Of a DNA stretch of 5,174 bases, positions 1 to 4,597 are shown one piece after another (position 1 is the stretch's first letter; each line of letters begins with the position of its first letter). The stretch comes from Rhodospirillales bacterium RIFCSPLOWO2_12_FULL_67_15 (lineage in GTDB: Bacteria; Pseudomonadota; Alphaproteobacteria; Rhodospirillales; 2-12-FULL-67-15). The stretch is taken from assembly GCA_001830475.1 (NCBI GenBank), contig MIAC01000078.1, positions 2,766 through 7,939 on the forward strand, written 5' to 3'. The translations under genes and the position numbers were made by a program. Below the pieces are notes generated by a model. That model was not told the origin of the DNA. It did no database searches and saw only the letters and a program-made list of their open reading frames with translations.

Positions 1-357
1 GAGCACGAGCAGGATCGTCAGGATCGCCATGACCCAGTCGCCGGGCTTGAGATCGTCGATGTAATAGATGCGATTGACGATGTATTGGTAGTTGACGAAG
101 ACGTAGCCGACGGCGGCCAAGCTGAGCGCGATCAGAACGAAATCGTACCAGGGAACCCGCCGCGCCCCTTCCCGGGGACGGAAGGGAAAGAACATGAACA
201 CCAGCACCAGCGCGAACAGCAGGTGCGTGCCGCGGAAAATCATCGCCTCGGGCGGGCCGGTGGCGGCGATCCACATGTGATAGAGCGACATGGTGACGGC
301 GGTGGCCCACGCCGCCATGCGCACGCCGCGCTCGAAGAGAGTCAGGGAAGTCGGCAT
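1..357 (-). CDS. TRAP transporter fused permease (TAXI-associated), N-terminal 119 residues, cut by window edge
   Basis: This is the membrane component of a TRAP uptake system, in which substrate handed over by a periplasmic binding protein crosses the inner membrane driven by an ion gradient. The visible part starts MPTSLTLFERGVRM and has hydrophobic segments at about residues 14-32, 38-58, 71-88 and from 107 to the window edge. The stretch YYIDDLKPGDWVMAILTILL resembles the N-terminal region of the 4TM/12TM fused permeases, where the DctQ-like and DctM-like parts are one chain; TAXI binding proteins are normally paired with this type. The ATG at 357-355 is the first possible start because an in-frame TAG lies three codons upstream at 366-364. 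Its ribosome binding site is weak (AGGT at 365-362, only four bases before the start). The gene lies downstream of the TAXI gene on the same strand, separated by a terminator and a repeat. Most of the protein, including the large transport domain, lies outside the window, so the fusion is inferred. Confidence 0.85.
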   Translation of the reverse strand, partial: MPTSLTLFERGVRMAAWATAVTMSLYHMWIAATGPPEAMIFRGTHLLFALVLVFMFFPFRPREGARRVPWYDFVLIALSLAAVGYVFVNYQYIVNRIYYIDDLKPGDWVMAILTILLVL

Positions 358-390
358 CGGGACCTAGAGCATGGCGCATTCAGGAGGAAT

Positions 391-459
391 CGTCACCCCC
401 GCGCAAGCGGGGGTCCACGCTTTCGGAAAAGCGGGATTCCCGCTTTCGCGGGAATGACG
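391..459. repeat. Compound palindromic repeat: three tandem hairpins bounded by CGTCA/TGACG
   Basis: The element begins CGTCA (391-395) and ends TGACG (455-459), which are inverted copies. Inside are three hairpins, each with a four-base loop: CCCCCGC-GCAA-GCGGGGG (396-413), CGCTTT-CGGA-AAAGCG (418-433) and ATTCCCGC-TTTC-GCGGGAAT (436-455). The last one reads GAAA in the loop on the minus strand, so the first and third hairpins show GNRA-type loops on opposite strands. The third also fits the pattern ATTCCC-N8-GGGAAT described for neisserial dRS3 repeats, and similar GTCATTCCCGCGAAAGCGGG repeats are scattered through many proteobacterial genomes. It lies in the untranslated gap between the two TRAP genes, so if transcribed it would fold in the message. 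That it is a dispersed repeat in this genome is inference from the family look; only one copy is in the window. Confidence 0.85.
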
Positions 460-487
460 GGGTAAACGCATTTAACCGCAACCAAGG

Positions 488-511
488 AAAAACTGGCGGG
501 GGTCACCCGCC
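488..511 (-). terminator. Intrinsic terminator after the TAXI binding-protein gene
   Basis: Read on the minus strand, 17 bases past the stop codon of the binding-protein gene, there is a GGCGGG / CCCGCC stem (511-506 and 500-495) with a five-base loop TGACC, followed by AGTTTTT. This is a short GC-only stem with a run of five T, the form of a Rho-independent terminator. It sits between the binding-protein gene and the permease gene, so it would stop or reduce transcription into the permease. The stem is only six base pairs and the T run is short, so partial read-through is likely. Confidence 0.65.
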
Positions 512-527
512 GGTTTCGTGGGAGGGA

Positions 528-1466
528 TTAAAGCGCGCCGGCTTCCTTGTAGAACTTCCGCGCGCCGGGGTGGAGCGGCACGCCGATGTCCTCGGCCATC
601 ATCTTGGGCGTGAGCCCCTCGACCGCTTTGACGACCGCCGTCAGGTCGCCGATGTTGGCGGCGATGGATTTGGCCATGGCGTAAACCTGGGCCTCGGGCA
701 GCTTGCAGCTCACCACCAGGTGCGTGGCGTAGCCGATCACCTTCACGTCGTTGGCGATCTTGGGATAGGTGCCGCCCTTGATGGTGTTGAGGGTGTAACC
801 GGGATTGATCTTCTTCATGTCGGCGATCTTTTCGCCGATCCCGAGCAGCTTGATGTCGCGAGCGGCGGCGATATCCATGACCGCACCCGCCGGAATGGTG
901 GTGCCGAGGGTGAAGGCCTGCGCGTGCCCGTCCTTCATCAGCGCGACCGCGTCGCTGTAGGAAACATGGCTGACCTTGCCCAGCTTCTGATAGTCGAGAC
1001 CGTAGACCTTGAGCACGTGGCGCGAGATTTCCTCGGCGGTGTTGCCGCGCGGTTGGATGGCGACGTGCTTGCCCTTCAAGTCGGCGACCGAATTGATCTT
1101 GGCGTCGGCGAGCACGACCACCTGGAAATACTGCGGGTAGAGCGTGGCCAGTTGGCAGACGTTGTCGTGCTTCTTGTCGAAGGGCGCGGTGCCCGCGATC
1201 GCGTCCACGGTCGAGACGCTGTTGGCGAAGCCGATATCGGTCTTGTTTTCCTGGACGCCCTTGACGTTGGCGATGCCGGCGCCGGGCAAGGCCTGGACCG
1301 TCACGCCGGGGAGCGCCTTCTCCCACATGGACTTGAGCGAGCCGGCGAGCGGAATCCACGAGCCGCCTTGCGGCCCGGACATCATGCGCAGCGTTTCGGC
1401 GGCGGAAGCGGGTTGGCTGAGCACGATCGCGGCCGCGCCGGCGGCGATCAGAAACAGTCTATTCAT
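528..1466 (-). CDS. TAXI family TRAP transporter solute-binding protein
   Basis: This is the periplasmic receptor of a TRAP importer: it captures a small ligand and delivers it to the fused permease encoded downstream. The 312-residue length is normal for the family. Residues 1-22 form a Sec signal peptide (MNRLFLIAAGAAAIVLSQPA then SA, probable cleavage after ASA). The mature protein opens with TLRMMSGPQGGSWIPLAGSL, the glycine-rich first strand and ligand loop of TAXI proteins. LPGAGIANVKGVQENKTDIG (about 60-79) and the C-terminal VPLHPGARKFYKEAG (297-310) are also family hallmarks. The ATG at 1466 follows AGGGAGAA with seven bases of spacing and begins the signal peptide directly, which fixes the start. 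Known TAXI ligands include glutamate/glutamine and related dicarboxylates, but the ligand here cannot be read from sequence. It is transcribed divergently from the exporter operon and ends before a terminator. The family call is firm; the substrate is unknown. Confidence 0.93.
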   Translation of the reverse strand: MNRLFLIAAGAAAIVLSQPASAAETLRMMSGPQGGSWIPLAGSLKSMWEKALPGVTVQALPGAGIANVKGVQENKTDIGFANSVSTVDAIAGTAPFDKKHDNVCQLATLYPQYFQVVVLADAKINSVADLKGKHVAIQPRGNTAEEISRHVLKVYGLDYQKLGKVSHVSYSDAVALMKDGHAQAFTLGTTIPAGAVMDIAAARDIKLLGIGEKIADMKKINPGYTLNTIKGGTYPKIANDVKVIGYATHLVVSCKLPEAQVYAMAKSIAANIGDLTAVVKAVEGLTPKMMAEDIGVPLHPGARKFYKEAGAL

Positions 1467-1473
1467 GGTTTTA

Positions 1474-1481
1474 TTCTCCCT
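1474..1481 (-). promoter_or_regulatory. Ribosome binding site of the TAXI binding-protein gene
   Basis: AGGGAGAA on the minus strand lies seven bases before the ATG at 1466. It is the best Shine-Dalgarno match among the window's gene starts and supports both this start codon and strong translation of the binding protein. Confidence 0.75.
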
Positions 1482-1525
1482 GTCGGGCGGGGAAGCGGCG
1501 ATCTCGGCCGCACCGCCTTCGGCCC

Positions 1526-1555
1526 AGCATGGGTAAGGGAACGCCCGCCCGTCAA
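1526..1555 (-). promoter_or_regulatory. Candidate promoter for the TRAP genes
   Basis: On the minus strand TTGACG (1555-1550, five of six bases of the -35 consensus) is followed after 18 bases by CATGCT (1531-1526), a poor -10 that keeps the A at position 2 and T at position 6. This would start transcription near 1519 and give a leader of about 50 bases before the binding-protein ATG. Only the -35 half is convincing; alternative sigma factors cannot be excluded. Confidence 0.3.
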
Positions 1556-1569
1556 GGGTCCCGAGGCCG

Positions 1570-1591
1570 CGCCCGGGTTCCGTCCCGGGCG
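1570..1591. repeat. Inverted repeat in the divergent intergenic region
   Basis: CGCCCGGG (1570-1577) and CCCGGGCG (1584-1591) are perfect inverted copies separated by the six bases TTCCGT. No T run follows on either strand, so it is not a terminator. It lies between the two divergent gene starts, immediately upstream of the candidate adaptor promoter, a place where a regulator could bind. In GC-rich DNA such an inverted repeat can also arise by chance. Confidence 0.45.
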
Positions 1592-1594
1592 GGG

Positions 1595-1623
1595 TGGTGG
1601 TTCCGGGAATGCCGTCCTAGAAT
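1595..1623 (+). promoter_or_regulatory. Candidate promoter for the exporter operon
   Basis: TAGAAT (1618-1623) matches five of six bases of the sigma-70 -10 consensus and is an AT-rich island in GC-rich surroundings. The hexamer 17 bases upstream, TGGTGG (1595-1600), is a poor -35. If used, transcription would start near 1630, leaving only about eight bases before the adaptor ATG at 1638. Confidence 0.3.
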
Positions 1624-1637
1624 ACGGGCGTTTCGCC

Positions 1638-2654
1638 ATGCGTAAATCCATCCCTTTTCTCGTCGCCGCCGCTTTCGCCGCCGCGGCGCTCGGCTATTAC
1701 CTGTTCGGGCGCGGCGTCGCGGTCACGGTCGCGACCCCGGAGCGGGGGTTGGCGGTCGATTCGGTCTACGCCACCGGCATCGTCGAGCCGGTGAATTGGG
1801 CGCAAGTGTCCTCGCTGGTGCCGGGGCGGATCGCCGACATCCGCGTCCACGACGCAGATCTGGTCAAGGAAGGCGACCTGCTCGCTCGGCTCGACGACCG
1901 CGAGGCCCAGGCGAACTTGCGCCAGCTCGAGGTCCGCGAGCAATACTGGCAGGAGGAACTCGCCCGCCAGCGCGCGCTCGAGGCCCGCGGCGTCGCGAGC
2001 CGGGCGGCCTACGAGCGGGTGCAGAGCGATTATCTTCAGGCCAAGGCGGCGACCGCGGCGGCGCGCCAGCGGCTCGAGGATTTGAACCTGCGCGCCCCGA
2101 TCGCCGGCACGGTGCTGCGCCAGGACGGCGAGGTCGGCGAGGTGGTCGACAAGCAGAAGATCCTCTTTTCCATTGGCCAGCCGAAGCCCTTGCGCGTCAC
2201 CGCCGACGTCGACGAGGAGGACATCGTCCGCCTCGCCGCCGGCCAGAAGGTGCTGGTCAAGGCGGACGCGTTTCCCGAGCGGGCGCTGGCGGGCACCGTC
2301 GCCGCCATCACGCCCAAGGGCGATCCGATCAACAAGAGCTTCCGGGTCCGCGTCGCGCTGCCCGAGGATACGCCGCTTTTGGTCGGGATGACGGTCGAGA
2401 TCAACGTCGTCGCCCGCACCACGGCGGACGCCCTGCTCGTTCCCGCGCGCGCGGTGCGCGAGGGGTACGTGTTCGTCGCCGACGCCGATCGCGCGAAACG
2501 CGTCCGGGTCAGGATCGGCGCGCGCGGCGCGACCCGCACCGAGATCGTCGAAGGACTTGCGGCGGATGCCCGGGTCATTCTCGATCCGCCGGCGACTCTC
2601 ACCGACGGCGCGCGGATCAGGGTCGTCAACGGAGCGAAGGCGCTCGCGCGTTAG
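1638..2654 (+). CDS. HlyD/MacA-family periplasmic adaptor subunit of a tripartite ABC exporter
   Basis: This membrane-fusion protein would bridge the inner-membrane ABC transporter encoded next to it and an outer-membrane channel. It has 338 residues. An N-terminal membrane anchor spans about 5-23 (IPFLVAAAFAAAALGYYLF) with no lipobox cysteine. The first lipoyl half is about 53-89 (WAQVSSLVPGRIADIRV, then LVKEGDLLARLD), a helical hairpin spans about 90-149, and the second lipoyl half about 150-180 (LRAPIAGTVLRQDGEVGEVV). A beta-barrel domain follows at about 184-260 and a membrane-proximal domain at about 263-332. R110, L114 and S121 at the hairpin tip fit the RxxxLxxxxxxS TolC-contact motif of MacA/AcrA adaptors. 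The hairpin is short, about four heptads per helix. The ATG at 1638 puts the anchor at the N terminus; the open frame continues upstream to 570, but that part is antisense to the TAXI gene and has no adaptor character. No good ribosome binding site precedes the start. The permease gene follows after 18 bases. Confidence 0.9.
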   Translation: MRKSIPFLVAAAFAAAALGYYLFGRGVAVTVATPERGLAVDSVYATGIVEPVNWAQVSSLVPGRIADIRVHDADLVKEGDLLARLDDREAQANLRQLEVREQYWQEELARQRALEARGVASRAAYERVQSDYLQAKAATAAARQRLEDLNLRAPIAGTVLRQDGEVGEVVDKQKILFSIGQPKPLRVTADVDEEDIVRLAAGQKVLVKADAFPERALAGTVAAITPKGDPINKSFRVRVALPEDTPLLVGMTVEINVVARTTADALLVPARAVREGYVFVADADRAKRVRVRIGARGATRTEIVEGLAADARVILDPPATLTDGARIRVVNGAKALAR

Positions 2655-2660
2655 GCGCGC

Positions 2661-2665
2661 GGGGA
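2661..2665 (+). promoter_or_regulatory. Ribosome binding site of the ABC permease gene
   Basis: GGGGA lies seven bases before the ATG at 2673, inside the 18-base gap after the adaptor gene. It supports that start, and no promoter or terminator fits in the gap, so adaptor and permease should share a transcript. Confidence 0.5.
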
Positions 2666-2672
2666 ATACTTC

Positions 2673-3914
2673 ATGCCGCTCGAACTCGACATCGCCTTGT
2701 CCCACCTGCTGCGCCGGCGGCGCCAGACCGCGATCTCGGTGCTTGGGGTCGCGCTCGGGGTCGGATTCTTCATCGGCATCGCCTCGATGATGCAGGGATT
2801 TCAGCGCTATTTCATCGAAAAGGTCATCGACGTTCAGCCGCACATCATCGTCAAGGACGAATTCCGCGCGCCCGCTCTGCAACCGGCGCTGCTGGCATAT
2901 GGGGAAGGCGCGGTCGAAGTGTTCGGTCTCAAGCCCCGTGACGAGGTGCGGGGAATTCGCGGCGGGCGGGCGATTCTCGCTTCGCTCCGCGAAATGCCGG
3001 GCCTCAGGGTGGCGCCGACGCATACCGCCCAGGCGCTGCTGCGCTACGGGGTCAAGGACGTCTCGGTGACCGTCAACGGCATCGAACCGGCGCTGGAGCG
3101 CCGCGTCACCAATCTGGAAAAAGCCCTGATCCGGGGCGCGCTCGACGATCTTTACACCGCCGGCAACGGCGTCATCCTCGGGATCGGCGTGGCGCAAAAG
3201 GCGGGCGTGACGGTGGGGGACACGCTTTCGGTGATTTCGCCCCAGGGCGTGGTTTTGAAAATGAAGGTGGTCGGAATTTTCTCCTCCGGCATCGTGTCCA
3301 TGGACAATTTCGAAGCCTACGTCCTGCTCAAGAAAGCGCAAATCCTGCACAATCAACCCAACGTAATCAATCGCATCCGCATCCGCTTGGACGACATCGA
3401 GCAGGCGGAAACATTCGCCCGGCGGCTCGAATCCCGTTTCGGCTACCGCACCGAATCGTGGCAGGAAGCCTCGCGCAACGTGCTCGGCATTTTCGTCATC
3501 CAGAACGGGATCATGTATTCGACCGTCGGCGCCATCCTGATCGTCGCCTGCTTCGGCATCTTCAACGTCATCTCGACGGTGGTGTTCGAAAAGGCGCGCG
3601 ACATCGCCATCCTCAAGTCGATGGGCTTCGCCGAGGCCGACATCCGGCGCGTCTTTATTATCGAAGGGCTGATCGCCGGCCTGGTCGGCAGCGTGTTCGG
3701 CTGGCTGCTTGGCTACGCCATCGTCGAATTTCTCGCTTCCCTGCGTTTCCCGATCGAGGGTTTCGTGCGCGGCGAGGGGTTCTTTCTTTACCGCACGTCC
3801 TGGCACTACGCGATCGGGGCCGCGGTCGCAACCGCCTCGGCGGTGTTCGCGGCCTGGCTTCCGGCCCGGCGCGCGGCGCGCCTCAATCCGGTCGACATCG
3901 TGCGGGGATTGTAA
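2673..3914 (+). CDS. ABC exporter permease, LolC/LolE–MacB type (MacB_PCD plus FtsX domains)
   Basis: This is the membrane-spanning half of a type VII (MacB/LolCDE-fold) ABC transporter, expected to act as a dimer and to move substrate by a periplasmic mechanical motion. It has 413 residues, close to LolC/LolE. An N-terminal amphipathic, arginine-rich stretch (HLLRRRRQTAISVLG) leads into TM1 at about 20-42. A large periplasmic domain fills about 43-275, with ILGIGVAQKAGVTVGDTLSV typical of the MacB/LolC periplasmic core. The FtsX part has TM2 at about 281-304, TM3 at about 329-356 and TM4 at about 378-397. Between TM2 and TM3 the coupling segment EKARDIAILKSMGFAEADIR would contact the ATPase. 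The C terminus WLPARRAARLNPVDIVRG is the standard family ending. There is no fused ATPase domain, unlike true MacB; the ATPase is the next gene, whose ATG shares an A with this stop codon (TAATG, 3912-3916). Substrate unknown. Confidence 0.92.
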   Translation: MPLELDIALSHLLRRRRQTAISVLGVALGVGFFIGIASMMQGFQRYFIEKVIDVQPHIIVKDEFRAPALQPALLAYGEGAVEVFGLKPRDEVRGIRGGRAILASLREMPGLRVAPTHTAQALLRYGVKDVSVTVNGIEPALERRVTNLEKALIRGALDDLYTAGNGVILGIGVAQKAGVTVGDTLSVISPQGVVLKMKVVGIFSSGIVSMDNFEAYVLLKKAQILHNQPNVINRIRIRLDDIEQAETFARRLESRFGYRTESWQEASRNVLGIFVIQNGIMYSTVGAILIVACFGIFNVISTVVFEKARDIAILKSMGFAEADIRRVFIIEGLIAGLVGSVFGWLLGYAIVEFLASLRFPIEGFVRGEGFFLYRTSWHYAIGAAVATASAVFAAWLPARRAARLNPVDIVRGL

Positions 3915-4597
3915 TGACCGAGACCCTCGCGCTCGAGGCCCGCGCCCTGACCCGCGTCCTGCCCGGTCCCGTGCCGGTGACGCTGGTGGAAAACGCGACC
4001 TTTGCCGTCCGGAGGGGCGAGATGGTGGCGGTGACCGGCCCGTCGGGCTCGGGCAAGTCGTCGCTGCTTTATCTCCTCGGCCTGCTCGATGCGCCGAGCG
4101 CCGGGCAAATCTGGATCGAAGGGAGCGACGTCGGCGGACTTTCGTCCGACGCCCAGGCGCGTCTGCGCCTCGGCCGGCTCGGCTTCGTTTTCCAGTTCCA
4201 TTTCCTGCTCGAGGAGTTCGACGTGCTCGCCAACGTCATGCTGCCGATGCGCAAGCTCGGCCGCCACCGGCCGGCCGAGATGCGCGCGCGGGCGGAAGCG
4301 ATCCTCGCCGATTTCGGGCTTGCCGATCAGATGCGGAAATATCCGGGACAGCTTTCCGGCGGCCAGCGCCAGCGGGTCGCGGTCGCGCGCGCGCTCGCCA
4401 ACGATCCGGCGATCGTGCTCGCCGACGAGCCGACCGGGAACCTCGACAGCCAGAACGCGCACGCGATGTTCGATATCTTCACCCGCCTCGCCCACGAACA
4501 GAACCGGGCGCTGGTGGTGGTCACCCACGAGCACGACCTGGCGGCGCTGGCCGACCGGCGGCTTCAGATGAGCGACGGCCGCGTCGCTACCACTTGA
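3914..4597 (+). CDS. ABC exporter ATPase, LolD/MacB-type
   Basis: This cytoplasmic ATPase would power the permease encoded just upstream, as a homodimer. The 227 residues hold every motif of an active nucleotide-binding domain: Walker A GPSGSGKS (42-49), Q-loop Q94, signature LSGGQRQRVAVARAL (147-161), Walker B AIVLADEP (166-173) with D171 and E172, D-loop NLDS (176-179) and the H-loop histidine H205 in VVVTHEHD. The Q-loop stretch FQFHFLLEEFDVLANVMLP is close to the FQFHHLLPEF-type sequence of LolD, which argues for the LolD/MacB group rather than drug half-transporters. The start shares the A of the upstream stop codon, and GGGGA (3904-3908) lies five bases before it inside the permease gene, so translation is probably coupled. 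It is the last gene of the operon, and its 3' end overlaps the convergent minus-strand gene by 11 bases, leaving no space for a separate terminator. Confidence 0.95.
   Translation: MTETLALEARALTRVLPGPVPVTLVENATFAVRRGEMVAVTGPSGSGKSSLLYLLGLLDAPSAGQIWIEGSDVGGLSSDAQARLRLGRLGFVFQFHFLLEEFDVLANVMLPMRKLGRHRPAEMRARAEAILADFGLADQMRKYPGQLSGGQRQRVAVARALANDPAIVLADEPTGNLDSQNAHAMFDIFTRLAHEQNRALVVVTHEHDLAALADRRLQMSDGRVATT

Noticed and set aside
364..372. Two-codon in-frame mini-ORF (ATG CTC TAG, minus strand) just before the permease start
   Set aside because: It has no ribosome binding site of its own; its main use is to show that the permease cannot start further upstream. Regulation by it is possible but unsupported.
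382..387. AGGAGG on the plus strand, a perfect Shine-Dalgarno match
   Set aside because: No start codon follows at a usable distance and no plus-strand gene lies there; a chance match next to the repeat.
391..459. CRISPR-like repeats
   Set aside because: The hairpins are adjacent palindromes of different sequence with no spacers; this is a compound palindromic repeat, not an array.
85..465. Plus-strand open frame covering the permease start and the repeat
   Set aside because: It is antisense to the TRAP permease gene and its last third is translated hairpin repeat; no ribosome binding site or domain.
472..1359. Minus-strand frame overlapping the TAXI gene in another frame
   Set aside because: The product is arginine- and glycine-rich with no recognisable motif; the frame at 528-1466 has a signal peptide and family motifs.
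570..1637. Upstream extension of the adaptor reading frame to a start at 570 (694 codons in all)
   Set aside because: The extension is entirely antisense to the TAXI gene and the intergenic region. The ATG at 1638 gives a proper membrane anchor and normal adaptor length.
1617..3806. Very long minus-strand open frame (729 codons) opposite the adaptor and permease genes
   Set aside because: It is antisense to two clearly recognisable genes, has a low-complexity D/R/H/A-rich composition with no domain, and such antisense frames are expected in GC-rich DNA where the third codon position lacks stop-forming A/T.
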